A DNA stretch of 64,000 nucleotides from Tetrahymena thermophila SB210 (Eukaryota; Ciliophora; Oligohymenophorea; Hymenostomatida; Tetrahymenidae), in the NCBI RefSeq assembly GCF_000189635.1, contig NW_002476082.1, positions 1-64,000 of the forward strand. The letters run 5' to 3'. Each line of letters begins with the position of its first letter. Position 1 is the stretch's first letter. Of the stretch, positions 50,470 through 62,454 are shown piece after piece. Below the pieces are notes generated by a model that was given only the letters and a program-made list of their open reading frames with translations, did not search any database and was not told the origin of the DNA. A program made the position numbers and the translations under genes.

Positions 50470-51320
50470 TTTTAATTTATAATTTCTAAGTAAAAATCAA
50501 TAATTTTTTTTAAGTTGATTTTACAAATAAATAAACTAAGAATTTTATATAAGTTTTTTATATATTTGAAAAATAAAAATGTTTTATATTGACTAAAATA
50601 AAAAATCCTTATAAAACATTAATGATTAATTGAATTTATTTTAATTTAAAATAAGAAGATCTTAAAAGTAATAAATTGATGAATGCAAACAATTTAAAAA
50701 TCTATATTGGAATAAATATTAAATATAATAAGATCTTATTTTTTATCTAACATATTTAGTTTATATTTCAATGGAAATTTAAATCATTTAATTTATTCAT
50801 TTTGTAATTTAAAAATATTTTCTTATGTTTTAATATTTTATTCTTTTAAAGATAAACAAACATACAGTATATTTTTTAAGTAATATCTTTTTTTTTAAAT
50901 TATGTTTAATCGAAAAATAAATTTTGTTGTTAGAAATGAATTTTGATAAAAAAGATAATATTTGATTGATAATTAATAAATAAGTTCTTTTTAAAATTTA
51001 TTTAGTAAAAATACAAATTTTAAAAATAAAATTACAAAAATTATTTTAGATTTTCTAGGTTTTTGTAAAATTTTTATTGATAATAATGAGAATTAAAATA
51101 TTAATTTATCCAATTATTTAATTAAATTTGATTAAATTCTATAACTATTTAAATATTAGTAAGACAAATTTTAATTTTATTATTTATTTATTGTCTCAAA
51201 TATTTATTAAAACATTTAATAATTTATTTTTGTTTAAAGTAAGTATTTTTTAAACTAAATAAATAAACTCATTCATTTAGAATGAATCTATAAATAAATA
51301 AATTTATTTAATTTAGAATT
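50470..51320. other. AT-rich intergenic region
   Basis: 5' flank of the surface-antigen gene and 3' flank of the receptor gene, both on the minus strand. I see no gene, repeat array or RNA structure in it. Confidence 0.55.
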
Positions 51321-52723
51321 TCAGTTTGGAGAAAAATATTTGTTTTAATAAGGATATGATTATGAAGGCTCGTTAAAATTAGCAAATAAATATTTTGATT
51401 TATCTTATTCATAAACTGCATGATCTATTTGAAAGTCTTCCAAATTAATACTTTCAGCTAAATTTTATGGCAAAACTAGACTCAGTGCTAGTGATTATCC
51501 TTAAAATTGTTAGATCATAGAAGAATCTCTTTTTTATTCTTTATTAATATTGACCATTTCTATTCCTTTTTATTGATTATTATTTTCTTCACTTAAACTA
51601 TTACTGTTTTTATTTACTAACTAGTTTTAATTTTTTAGTAAATGAGAGTTTATGTTTCTAGCTATAGAACTATTCATACTAATATCATTAATGGTTGTTT
51701 ATGAATTGTTCACACTATTTTATGGTAACTCTTATTTATCTTTTTATTTAATAGAGTTTTTGGATATTTTAAAAATTGCTCTAAAAACTGGTCTTATGTT
51801 TGGATCTGTTATACGAACAATAGGAAGGTACAGGGTAGTAATTATTTTACAGGCATTTCCGAGTGTCACAAAAAAGTTAAGAGATGGCTTTTAGAAATAT
51901 CTACAATTTAGAAACATCATAATTTGACTACATACCAAGCAACTCCAAGTCGCAATGCAAGAATACATGTAAAATTAGTAGAATTTTTATAACTTTTAAT
52001 ACTTCTTAATGTTTGATAATTTATAGTTTAAGTACATTAGAGTTGATAAGCTGATAAAAATATAAACAAGTAACAGACCTATTCCTTTTAAGGGGAATTA
52101 ATTCTCAGATTTTATAGAGCAAGTACCAAACATAGTTTTACCAGAATATCCAAATATTTTAACAAAAAAAGTTATCAGAAAGGAAACAATTACAACTGCT
52201 GCATGGAGATACCAACCCTCAGCAATCTTAAGTATTTTTAAATTTTTGATGGCACAAACTATATAAGTGTATATCGAAATATTGTAAAAAAACTCAAATA
52301 TGCCAGCTGTGATTGAGAAATAGGAGTTTATTTAGCAAAAAACATCACTCGATTTTACATTTTGATTATCTGTAAAATACTAATACAAAGATGATATTAA
52401 CCTTATTAATAGAAAGTTGTTAAAAATTGTTTTTAAGGTATATTAATATGGATATAGATAGAATTTATATGTGATTACCAGTGCAAAGATAATGTGAGCT
52501 CTGCAACAGCCAATCCGCAAAATAAATCTCCAGGTCTTTTGCGTATTTATGGATATTTAATGTTCAAAGTAATAATAAATAGATTTAGTAGACAAGCAAG
52601 AGATGAAAAAATGAGGAACATATATAAGTCAGGAGTATAAAGAATAACATTATCAACTTGCCAGCTAAATGTGGGTGATCTACATTTCACTAAATTCTAT
52701 GGGAATTCCTAATAAACAGTCAT
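51321..52723 (-). CDS. Seven-transmembrane receptor, GPCR-like
   Basis: 441 aa, two exons; intron 52402-52478 (77 bases), spliced length divisible by three. After a short extracellular N-terminus, TM1 (MFLIFSSLACLLNLFIITL) is followed by RKRPGDLFCGLAVAELTLSL (loop 1 and TM2), an extracellular segment with a cysteine (SDVFCQINSYF) leading into TM3 (TAGIFEFFYNISIYTYIV), TM4 (AAVVIVSFLITFFVKIF), an extracellular GTCSIKSE cysteine, TM5 (GIGLLLVYIFISLSTLMYL), TM6 (YMYSCIATWSCLVCSQIMMF) and TM7 (NACKIITTLYLPIVRITDPN), then a polar C-terminal tail of about 125 residues. The cysteine pair before TM3 and in loop 2, and the overall plan, resemble cAMP-receptor-like and related ancient GPCRs. Ligand and G protein are unknown. 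Confidence 0.82.
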
Positions 52724-53079
52724 ATGTATTCTTAAATAATATGTAAATAAATATTTTAATTTTTTTTTGGAGCTATATATTTTTTATCTGATTAATTTAT
52801 TACCTAATCCTAAACTAATTATTAAGCAAATGCCTTTAATAATTTAGAAATTGAATTTATCACCACATAAATATACATAAATACATAATATTTGAGTAAA
52901 ACATATTTTGTAACACATTTTGAAAATATCATGATTAAAATAGAATATTTGAAAAAGTTAAAATAAAATATTTAAAATTATTTACAAAATAAATTAATAA
53001 TTAATTTATTTAACATTTTACAATAAAATTAAACATTTATAATTAAATTTATGGAAAATCCTTGAGAAAAATTGAAATT
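52724..53079. other. Short intergenic region
   Basis: 356 bases of AT-rich DNA between the 3' end of the AP-3 subunit gene and the 5' end of the receptor gene, both minus strand. Nothing else is seen. Confidence 0.55.
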
Positions 53080-53783
53080 TCAGCTCTTTATTTCATATTC
53101 TTATGCCTAATTTAAAGATTGTAATACTTCTGATATTTTAGTTTCAATAACACATCCTCCAATAATAATTTCATCTATTAATGCATTTATCTATATAATA
53201 AAATATTTAATTTATTTAGCAATTCCATTTATCTATCGAAAAATTAATAATTAATTACTTTATCAGGGAAATAAACCATATCAAGTTCGCAAACATTTTC
53301 AAACAAAGTATCACAGCCTTCAACTATAATCTATTATATTTTATTGCAAAATAAATTAAGTAAACAAAAATACTACTCTAATAATCTCACTTATATCAAA
53401 TCAAGAGCACTTAACTCACTTTCATCTTAATCTATGATCATAATGAAATGCAGAGAAGCATATTACCTTTTTTATTAAAGAGATTTAAGTAATTAATTAA
53501 ATTAATTTATTAAATTGCAAGCTACCTTATAATTATTGTGCATTTTTTATCATATATTCCATCTTTATCTTTTACGAAATGACTTTTTCTACCATCTGGA
53601 TACTTTACTAATTCGAATAGCTTTTAAATAATATCGTTCTATTTGTCAACTTTTTAATTATAAAAAATGCTACTTAAGCATTATAAAGAATATTTTTTTA
53701 ATAGAGATACCATTGATGTTTTCGTAGAATTTGCTAATTCTTACTTTGCCTAAATTATTTATTATTAAGAAGAGCTTTATCAT
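53080..53783 (-). CDS. AP-3 adaptor complex small (sigma) subunit
   Basis: 151 aa from five exons. Introns: 53650-53710, 53467-53525, 53331-53390 and 53191-53258 (59-68 bases each); the spliced frame is exact. The protein starts MIKLFLIINNLGKVRISKFY (longin-type fold), continues with IIQKLFELVKYPDG and YASLHFIMIIDQDESELSAL, and has DLIQIIVEGCDTLFENVCEL, the diagnostic segment of sigma subunits, then MVYFPDK and EIIIGGCVIETKISEV. The DLIQ..VE..D..FENVCELD pattern and the GG.V.ET end favour the AP-3 class over AP-1 and AP-2. Length is slightly below the usual for AP-3 sigma because the final tail is short. It should act in cargo sorting to lysosome-related compartments, in a heterotetramer with delta, beta3 and mu3 encoded elsewhere. 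Confidence 0.93.
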
Positions 53784-55476
53784 GTTTGGCCTGTTTTGCT
53801 ACTTACTTTTTAAGAATTAAAATATCTAAATTAATTGGATTGAAAAAATTAATATTTATGATTGGCAATTAACACTTTTTAAACCTACCTATGATTTTTT
53901 TACGTTTTGCAAAATTTAATTAAAAATTAAAAAAACAAACAAAAAAATAAGATATTTTTGATAATTTTTTACACAATTACTAAACAATATAGATGACAAT
54001 CTAGTGTAAATTAAACATAATTATTTCTCTTCAAAAAACAAAAAATAAATAAATAATTATTGAAATATTTTAAATTAATAAATTAATCAAAAAACTTAAA
54101 ACATCATTTACAATAGATTTTTCATTCATTTAAAATATTCAATAATTGTAATAAGAAAGAAGTTTAAGTAAATTTTAATGATATCATATAATTGATAATG
54201 TTAATAGTATTTATGAAATTAAATTTAATGTTATTAATATATTTTTTGGAATAAAAAAAATGTAAAATATTAATTTTATTTGTGAATAAATAATAAAAGC
54301 TTGTTTATTATGAATAAGTAAAAATAATTGTATGAAAACAAATTTTTAAAACTTAATAAACATAACTTAAGTTTGCTTAGTAATTTTAAAGATATTATTT
54401 GAATTAAATTCTTTTGAATTAATTAATTTTAAGTTATAAAATTCATTATTTGAGTTTTAAGAATTGTACTACCATTAATTGAGAAAAAAAATAAGAACAA
54501 AAACAAAAATAATTTAAATTTATGCTTATAAATAAATGAAGCTCTAAATATTTTAAAAATTTAATTTAGTGAAAATGAAAATATAAAAATGAAAATAGAT
54601 TGTTTTTATATCAAATTATAAATTTAACAAAAAAATAATCTTCAAATTAATTTAAAATAAAAATGTAAGTAGTAATTTCTAATTTAAGACATAACTTAGA
54701 AGCATATAAAATACATAATACTAAATAATACTTTTCTAAAGATACTTTTACTAAGTAAATTTTTTGATAATTTGTTTCACTCTTTTTTTCTTATTGAATT
54801 ACAAGACTTTTTGTTAGATTTTTAGTTGTTTTATATTTAAATTGACATTTGTTGAACAATTATTTATTTTTGTATTAAGTTAAATTGATTCTTGATTAAA
54901 ATTATATTTTTCTATTCAAATGAATAGTTTATGATATCTTTTTTAATTGATTAAAGAATTCATTTAAACAAAATTATACTTTTTAGCAAAATTGTAATCT
55001 GAAATTCAAAAAAAAACATGTAAAAAATCTTCAAATTTCTTCAATTTCAATATTAAAATATTTTTTGATAAATTAGTTTGAAAAAGCAAAGAAATTGAAT
55101 TTGGTTTTAATTATAAGGGAAATTATCCTTAACTTATACTTAAGTAAGTAAGCAAATTTTTAAAGCAAAATTATTTTTGTATGCCTTGAGCTAGCTATAA
55201 GGCCTACTTACTTAAGTTAATTTTGATAGCAATTGGAAGTAAATTTTGGTGGATAAAAGGTATTTCATACAGTTTTATTACTATAAATTAAACAGTCGTA
55301 CAAAATAATTAATTGTTTACATGCTGCAATAGCATATACTACTATATTACTTTTTTAATAGTTTAAATTGAGAAATAGAATAAATATTTCAGTAACAATT
55401 TGCTTCCATTTCTCAAACTTTTATATAACAAATCATACAATCAATCAGCTTTGTGTGTGTGTGTATTATAAATTAA
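53784..55476. other. Long AT-rich intergenic region with an inverted repeat
   Basis: 1.7 kb without a recognisable gene. The only structured element is the inverted repeat at 55138-55217. A TG microsatellite at about 55452-55465 precedes the next gene's stop codon. Confidence 0.55.
55138..55217. repeat. 13-bp perfect inverted repeat with nested hairpin
   Basis: ACTTAAGTAAGTA (55138-55150) is exactly complementary in reverse to TACTTACTTAAGT (55205-55217). The 54-base loop contains a second stem, GCCTT (55183-55187) with AAGGC (55199-55203). It lies in a non-coding gap, about 260 bases beyond the stop codon of the small membrane protein gene. It could be a 3' processing signal, a cruciform, or part of a structured RNA. 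Confidence 0.75.
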
Positions 55477-55713
55477 TCATTAGGGGGGATTAGCGAAGGC
55501 CTTTTGAAGTTCTTCGTAGTCAATATTTAAATGTTCTCTAATTTATTTTTCAAAAGCTACGAATAATCCGATAGAGACGGCGAAGATGGAGACGTCTCTA
55601 ATTTACTATATTCTCTTCTTTTTTCCTTCAACACTCTTAGGTAAAATCTTATCAAATAATTATGCTAACTTGGACTTCTTTTGACCGATTAAGGGCTTTC
55701 TATTTCCTTGCAT
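55477..55713 (-). CDS. Small single-pass membrane protein, 78 aa
   Basis: Intronless, 78 aa, beginning MQGNRKPLIGQKKSKLAQLF. A basic N-terminal half (KSVEGKKKRIQQIR) is followed by one short hydrophobic span (DVSIFAVSIGLFVAFEK) and an acidic/amphipathic C-terminus ending AFANPPQ. GC content and codon choice (many CTT, GCC, CGT-like codons) stand out from the flanks, as in highly expressed ciliate genes. The plan recalls small subunits of mitochondrial membrane complexes such as the TOM small proteins, but no family can be named. The frame is open further upstream to an ATG at 56001 (174 aa), but that extension is low-complexity Lys/Asn/Gln and is probably leader. Confidence 0.72.
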
Positions 55714-57091
55714 TTTTAATCTATAGTTTGTTTGATGATGTTTGGTTAATTGATTTGTTTATTTTTAGTTAGATTTACTTTCTTTTTCAAGATCTTTCTA
55801 ATAATTATTTATATTGATTTATTCACTCACGCTATTTTAATTCCTTCCATAATATTCTTATTTTTTCTTTAAATTAAAATGCTTGCTTTTTTTTGATTGA
55901 TCCATTTATTTATTCATTTAATCAATCGTTTATCTTCTTCTCATTTTATTCAGCTAAACTACTTTATGTGTTTGATTGTTTTTTTTTTTGATTATCTCCA
56001 TTTAGTTTTACAAGCATGTATATTTGGTAGCTAAAAAGGAAATCTATAAACGAACCCAAAAAATTTACCTTTATTTTTTATTTTTCTATTTTGTTCTATA
56101 CAAAGACAGAATACAACCTTCTAGGTTTTGAATTCTTGATTCTTTTGGTTTTTTCCATACCCTTATAGCCAAATGTTATTTATTTTTTTCTAGCCAACAT
56201 TTTTAGGTCGTTTCCGTGTTTTACAAATAATAAATTTCTTTAAAAAATCGCACTTAAAATTTAACTTATTCCTTTTTGTTTTTGAAGTATTTCAGATCAT
56301 TAGAGTTTATTTAGATATGAAAAATGAATTTTTTAGTGTGTTTGTTATCTACCTAGTTAATTAACTAACTACTAACTAAGTAAATAATTTAAGAAATCTA
56401 TTTATTAAGCATAAAAAAATATTTTTATTTAAAAAGAAAATCATTTTAAAGATATTTATTTGATAAACAATTAAATTTTCTAAAAAAGAAATATTTTCTT
56501 TAATTATTAATTTAATATTCTAAACAATTACAAACAAGAAAATAGTTAAGCCTAAAATAAGACTTAGATTATTCTAATTCTTAAAAATTATCACTTCAAT
56601 TCAAAATAGAATAAAATTTTTATTTAAAAGGTTATTCTATTATATTTAATATTGAAATATTTTGTAAAATTTAGATTCAAGAATAAAATCTATCTATACC
56701 AAAATTTCTAGGTATAAAAGCAATAATAACCTTAATAGACATATAAAAAATTAATCTTAAAGATACTTTAACATTAAATTAAAAAATAAAATGGATTTCT
56801 ATTTTATTGGTGGTGTGTATATTTTATTATTTAAGTTATTCCATTTAAATTGAATTTTAATTATCTCTTTAACTCTTCAATTATATGCATTTGCTTTCCT
56901 TTTAAGTAGATCATTAATAAGGCTTGATGCTTCTTATATTATATATAATATACTTGCTAAAAAGATATAATAGTTAAGTTAAAGATAGAATTTTTATTGA
57001 TTAGAAGAATAAAGCTAAACTTTATTAAAAAATTTATAAGCAACACTATTAGTTTTATTTTCAAGCTTAAGTTAATTAATTAATTCTTAAA
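55714..57091. other. Divergent intergenic region
   Basis: Between two divergent starts (55713 minus, 57092 plus). From about 55990 to 56250 it is somewhat less AT-rich and may be the transcribed leader or promoter of the small membrane protein gene. A 93-codon minus-strand frame (55922-56200) exists but is not convincing as a gene. Confidence 0.5.
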
Positions 57092-58655
57092 ATGGAATTC
57101 GTGTGCTGGCTCTGGACATATGATAAAAGATGGATGTTCGATAAGGCTGTAGATTAAATGGAAAAGATATGGTAATTCATAGTTATTTTTTAAAATATAT
57201 TTTCTAAATTGAACAAAAGATGAAAACTGAAAAATTTACAGCCAATAAAAGTGGATTTAAACTGAAAATATTTTTTTAATTGCATAAAAAACTTAAAATA
57301 AATTTCATCTTTATCACTAACCCTTAGTTTTATTGTTTTAAGTGTATTTTTAAATAATATTTTAGGATTGTTCCTTTGATTGCCAATATTTTGCTTTTGG
57401 GAATGATTATTAACTCTCTATATATAGATGAACTTGTTAACGACCCTTGCATTTTAAAGCATGGGTACAAATTTTGGCTGCAAATACAATCAGTGATCTT
57501 GTGCGTATCTTGCATTAATATAATTATCTTGTACTTTAAGATCATTTAGATTGAGAAAAAGGTAAACTAGTCTTAATCATGCCCATTTTTTTATTTTTAA
57601 AACTAGAAAAATAACTTCATTTAGTCTACTCTACTTAATTCTTGTTTAAAATTAACTATTAGAGGAAATAGATTGAATAAATAAAGAAAACACTCACTCT
57701 TCACTTTAAAAATATCACCAATTATAATTATAAATGAAGACTATCAATAAATAATATTAATTTCTTTTATTTAGTTACAAGCTATATTTACATTCATTCT
57801 GTAATGCATTTTTAAATCTATTAAAAGAAAGAAAGACAGCTCGAGACCCTAAACGCCAAGTCAAGAATCAGCCCTAAAAAATTTGGTTATTGGTAAAAAA
57901 ATTATCTATACCCATGGTATTTTATCATATCCATTATCCAATTCTCATACATTTACTATTTATTAAAAGCTGAATTTAACATATTTGATATTATTCAACA
58001 ATCAAACCAATCATTAACTGATTCATCTTTATCATTAAAGTTTTACTTTTAACTGAATAATCAAATTATTTTAAAATTTAAATAGTTGAATTCCAAATTA
58101 TTCATTTATCTATTTAAATAATATATCATTTATTACATAATCCAAAAAACTAAAATAAACTATAATATAATAATATTTAAATTTCTAAGCTGCATTACAT
58201 ATATGATGATAAATCAATATTAAAAAACTGTTTATTATATATAATTTCAAACAAATATATAGACTATTTACATTCATAATTAAAAATCCATTAATTATAT
58301 TGGATAAATTTTGAAAATTTAATTGAATCTTTAAACTCTTTTATTTAATACTTTTAAATTATATTATAGGATTCGCTAAAAGGGATTACTTTCAGGCGCT
58401 GGATTTAGTGTGTTGATACTAGGCTTACTAAATTTAGTTTGGGTTGTTACTGGATTTAGAAGATACTATTATAACCACTCTTACACATGCGCAAGAAGCT
58501 TTTAAAATACTCTTTATGCCAATATTATAATTCCTTTAGTAGCTCTTATTCCTTTTATATTTACATTAATTACAAGCTTCCTGATTAAGGTTCTGTCTTT
58601 AATATTCTCATGGCTTATGCCCGAAATTTTTATTAGACTTAAGAAGAGCATGTGA
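57092..58655 (+). CDS. Four-transmembrane protein of unknown function
   Basis: About 204 aa from four exons: 57092-57171, 57366-57561, 57840-57892 (tentative) and 58370-58655. The spliced length is divisible by three. Starts MEFVCWLWTYDKRWMFDKAV. Four hydrophobic spans: about 28-47 (IVPLIANILLLGMIINSLYI), 67-87 (IQSVILCVSCINIIILYF), 115-138 (SVLILGLLNLVWVVTGF) and 161-191 (IIIPLVALIPFIFTLITSFL). Short loops include DELVNDPCILKHGYKF between spans 1 and 2 and RRYYYNHSYTCARSF between 3 and 4, each with a cysteine. The layout is tetraspan, but the CCG signature of true tetraspanins is absent. Exon 3's acceptor is purine-rich and unusual; an alternative acceptor at 57774 opens another frame that does not join exon 4. 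No family is recognised. Confidence 0.65.
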
Positions 58656-59722
58656 AATATATAGATAGGCTAATTCATTAATTTAATCAATTTTACCGAT
58701 CTGCTAGTATATCTGACAGGTGTAGTTAATTAATTAATTAATTAATTGCACAACTAGAATCTCAAAATACTATAAAGCGAAATATTTCTAAATACTGACT
58801 GACTACTTATTCAAAGAAAAATAAATATATAATAATTACTATTTTATCTATCATCATTTTAATTTAAAACTGATATTTACATAAAAGTATTTTAAACTTT
58901 AAATTCTTGCTGTTTCAAATATTTTTGTTTTATTCTGTATAAAGAGAAATGATATTTTTATTATTATATTCAAAAAATATACAATATTTTATCTATCAAT
59001 AAAGCCTAAATTAACGAATTAATATTCAATAAATATTTTACAGAATTAGCCATTTTAAAAATGTTTTAAATTCTTGTATTAACTAACATAAAATATTCAC
59101 CAAAAGTAAAATTTTTTTGAATTGGAAAAAATAGGATATTGGTAAAATTAAACCTTTTCGAATTCATGAGCAATAACATAAATATTTTTGAGCTCGAGCT
59201 TGTAAATTTTCTGATTTTCAAATTAACTCACTACTATAATAGTCAATTTGACTGATATGTATTAACTGAGTTTCAATAGCATATTTAAAAAATATAAAAA
59301 TTTTTATTAACAAGAAAAACAAACAATATTGATTTTAAAATTTAGTAATCTTTATAATAGGGAAAAATAATAATTCAACGAATAATGATTAAATAATTTA
59401 TATTATTTTATTATAATTATACGTATTATCATTCAAATTTTTGCTTATTCACTTTAAAATAGCATTTAAAATAACTGTACATATTTTTAAAAAGAAAATA
59501 GAATATTTTTTCAATTTAAAATGATTAATGCTATTTATTAGAATAATTACAAATTTAGGATTATTATTTATTTATAAATATCTTTAAAATACATATTTTA
59601 TTTTAGAATATATTGTTTTTTTTGAATATATAAAGATCGTTATTATTTAAATTTGTAAAAAATCTAATTTCTCAAAAAATTATAATCTTTTTTAATTTAA
59701 AAATATTGAAATTATTGTTAAA
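58656..59722. other. AT-rich intergenic region
   Basis: No gene seen. Contains a short TTAA-type simple repeat at about 58727-58747. Includes the 3' flank of the four-TM gene and 5' flank of the next gene. Confidence 0.55.
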
Positions 59723-60733
59723 ATGTCACAAAATTCTCTAAATAATCCTCTAATATAAAGATAAGCAGAAGTTAGCTAGAAAAGTTGTGTAAAAAGAGCT
59801 TTTTAATGCATATTCCCTTGTTTCAATAATACTTCTACTAATAATCAAAATTAAAATTAGAATAACTAATAATAACACTTTGAAAATTAAAATAATTCTT
59901 AATAAGCATAAGTTAATGCTTCCACTGGGTAAGATAATAATATATTAGGGTCTCCTGATTAGCTTTAACCAAGCAATTAACAATCTTTTTCTACAATTAC
60001 TTCTAATCCTTAAATAAATCATGAAAATCAACTAGATAGCTAATCTCAACTAAAACAAATAATATATTTAAATTAAATTTCTGTGGAATAAAATAAATCA
60101 ATATATAATGAATAAAGTATAAAGAGCTAGCATTAAGATAATATAAACAAATCGGATTTGTAAAGCAGCGTAAGAGTAGAGATAGATTCGAGTATTTCAT
60201 CAAATCAACAATCATTCTAGTAGAATAATATGAACAAATAAATAGATTCTTCATCTAAATAGTCATATTAGGTTTCAATAAGTCAGTCTGATCAAAATAT
60301 ATAAAAAGACTTATCTGAGAATAAGTAAGATGGTACAGATTAAGGCCCTAATTTTTAGGAAAATAAAGATTGTTAGTAAAGGGCATCAAGAAATGAGAGT
60401 TAGAAAGATAGTGTAGACTAAATTAATTTATAGAGTGAATTTAGAAAATAACAGAGCACATAAAATTTTTAATGTGGGTCTCCAATCAACTTAAATGCAA
60501 GTGATCTTCGTTTTTAGAGTAATTCAAATTGCGAGAAAAGAGAGTCATAAAAATTAAGTAAACAAGATATTGTTTAAAGAAGTTCATCAAATTATAGTAT
60601 TGGTTGTAATGATATGCTAAAAAGGAGGGATACTAATTAAACTCAAAGTTCGTTTACTGAAATTTATGAATTTAATGATCCCAAATATGAAAAATAATAA
60701 GGCAAATTAGATACCGAGACTTAAATAAAATGA
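59723..60733 (+). CDS. Gln/Asn/Ser-rich orphan with N-terminal cysteine cluster
   Basis: Intronless, 336 aa. Near the N-terminus is SCVKRAFQCIFPCFNN, a basic, cysteine-containing hydrophobic patch that could be S-acylated and attach the protein to a membrane. The remainder is disordered and polar, dominated by Q, N and S (NNQQQHFENQNNSQQ), with scattered KR and acidic residues; the end is FTEIYEFNDPKYEKQQGKLD, more ordered. There is no signal peptide and no catalytic motif. It shares its N-terminal style, strand and region with the two small genes downstream (61831 and 63576). Function unknown. Confidence 0.7.
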
Positions 60734-61830
60734 AAAATAATAATTTTAAAATATAAAAAAATAATTAATTATGCCAAAATTCAAATTTAAATTAGAAAAA
60801 GTAAAATATTCTCAATATAAAATAACTAAAAATGTATCATTTTTTTCTTTTAATATCTGGAATTTAAGAGAGCAAATAATCTTTTTATGAATCAATAAAT
60901 TAGATATTTAAATTTCAAATAAAAATAATATTCTTAGTTATTTATTTCTTAATTAGTAAAATTAATTTCATTTTTCATAAAAAAAATTAAATTCAGAAAA
61001 AATAAAAAATAACTCTTTAATAAAAACAGAAACAGATTTGTTAAATTCCAGAACAGAAATGGTTTGTTTTTTATTCATTTTTTAATTTTAAGAAATCCTC
61101 CTTATTTATTAGTATTTTTTCTTTTGTATTATTTATTATGCTCTTATCTTATTTTTAAACGTCTTTCTATAGTTAATTAAATCATCCCATCAATTACTTT
61201 AAATAAGATAAAAAATAATAAATCTATTAATTATACTTTTGTTTTTGCTTATAAGATTTAAAGGAATAAATTTAAAAATATTATTATACAAATATTTTCA
61301 AATAAATTTTTTAAAGGAATTATATTTATTTGGTTAAAATAATATTATTAAGTTTTCAATATACAAATTAAGATCTCTGGATTTTATATTAAAATTGAGT
61401 TCTTTTGTTGTAAAAAACTTTTGCCAACTAATTATTTATTATTTATGGTGTCAAATATTAAATAAGTTATTAAAACTTTTTTATACAAAATAAATAACAA
61501 AGAAACAAACAAATAAATAAACAAAACAATCAAAATATAAGTAATGCTCCATTTGTAAAATAATTTTATTTTCGAATAAGTAGAAAGAAAGATGCTGATC
61601 AAAATATTAAGTAAAGATAATAATAATTATATACAAAATATCTTTACTTTTAATGGTCCATTCCATTAAAAAAGTTAAATTTATTCAAAAATCTTAAAAT
61701 TTACTATTTATTAATTTACTAATATTTAATTAATATTACAAAGAATTAATTACGGAAATAGTATATTTATTTGTACAAGGCGTGAGAAATTAATTAAAGT
61801 TTAGTAAAAATATAACAAAACTAAAAAAAT
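60734..61830. other. AT-rich intergenic region
   Basis: About 1.1 kb, very AT-rich, between two plus-strand orphan genes. No gene, repeat array or RNA-like element was recognised. Confidence 0.55.
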
Positions 61831-62454
61831 ATGTGCTGTCTGTGTTGCAAAGAAAAAGATTCTATTGGAGTTGATTAGAGAAATTCAGGATAATAAAGTG
61901 CTAGATAAATAATATCTGGTACTATTTCAAACAATTTGAGTATTTCAGGATTAGATTTAAATAAAATAACTATTTTAAGCATGCTTACTGATTCGTAACA
62001 ATATGATTTATAAAATGCAGAGTAAAATATAAGTACTCCTATGTATGCATAACCTAATGGTTTAAATATGCATAATTAAAATGAGGTTAATATAGGTCAA
62101 TCAGATGATTCTATTACTTCAATTAGCCTAGCACAATTAGATTTAGAAAAATTAGTAAATCATTTGTTTGACGGGAATCAAGATCAGCCAAGTGAGTATG
62201 ATAGTTTTGTAAAGTATAAAAATTGCCCTTAAGAAGGATTGAATGATTATATATTTATTCAATTTAAGGCTGCTTCAAAAATTTACTAGCTTCATGTATA
62301 TAAGATAAAGTAAGATGAAAAGTACTTTAGTGAAGTTTACAAATTTAACGAATTAAAAAAAAATGTAGAGAAAAAATTACAAACAAAAAAACCGCGTAGC
62401 ATGAATACTATTGTGCTTTAAGCTGATATAATTAATTACTTTGTTGCTTGGTGA
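61831..62454 (+). CDS. Orphan protein with N-terminal MCCLCCK motif, 207 aa
   Basis: Intronless, 207 aa. The first residues MCCLCCKEKD put four cysteines directly after the start, a classic context for palmitoylation and membrane tethering without a membrane span. Residues about 15-120 are Ser/Asn/Gln-rich and probably disordered. From about 125 the sequence is more folded (SLAQLDLEKLVNHLFDGNQD; DYIFIQFKAASKIYQLHVYK), ending VLQADIINYFVAW. No known domain. Same strand as, and similar in plan to, the genes at 59723 and 63576. Confidence 0.75.

Noticed and set aside
50253..50489. Plus-strand frame of 78 codons
   Set aside because: Antisense to the Cys-rich surface-antigen gene.
51652..51894. 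Hydrophobic 80-aa plus-strand frame
   Set aside because: Antisense shadow of the membrane spans of the seven-TM receptor on the minus strand.
55714..56001. N-terminal extension (96 codons) of the small membrane protein
   Set aside because: Frame is open but composition is Lys/Asn/Gln low complexity, unlike the GC-richer 78-aa core; the internal ATG is preferred.
55922..56200. Minus-strand frame of 93 codons rich in Lys
   Set aside because: No domain, low-complexity ending and no intron link to the 78-aa gene; probably leader or promoter DNA.
57330..57545. Minus-strand frame of 71 codons
   Set aside because: Antisense to exon 2 of the four-TM gene.
60003..60254. Minus-strand hydrophobic frame of 83 codons
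   Set aside because: Antisense to the Gln/Asn-rich gene; reverse complement of CAA/TAA-rich DNA reads as Leu/Tyr/Ile.
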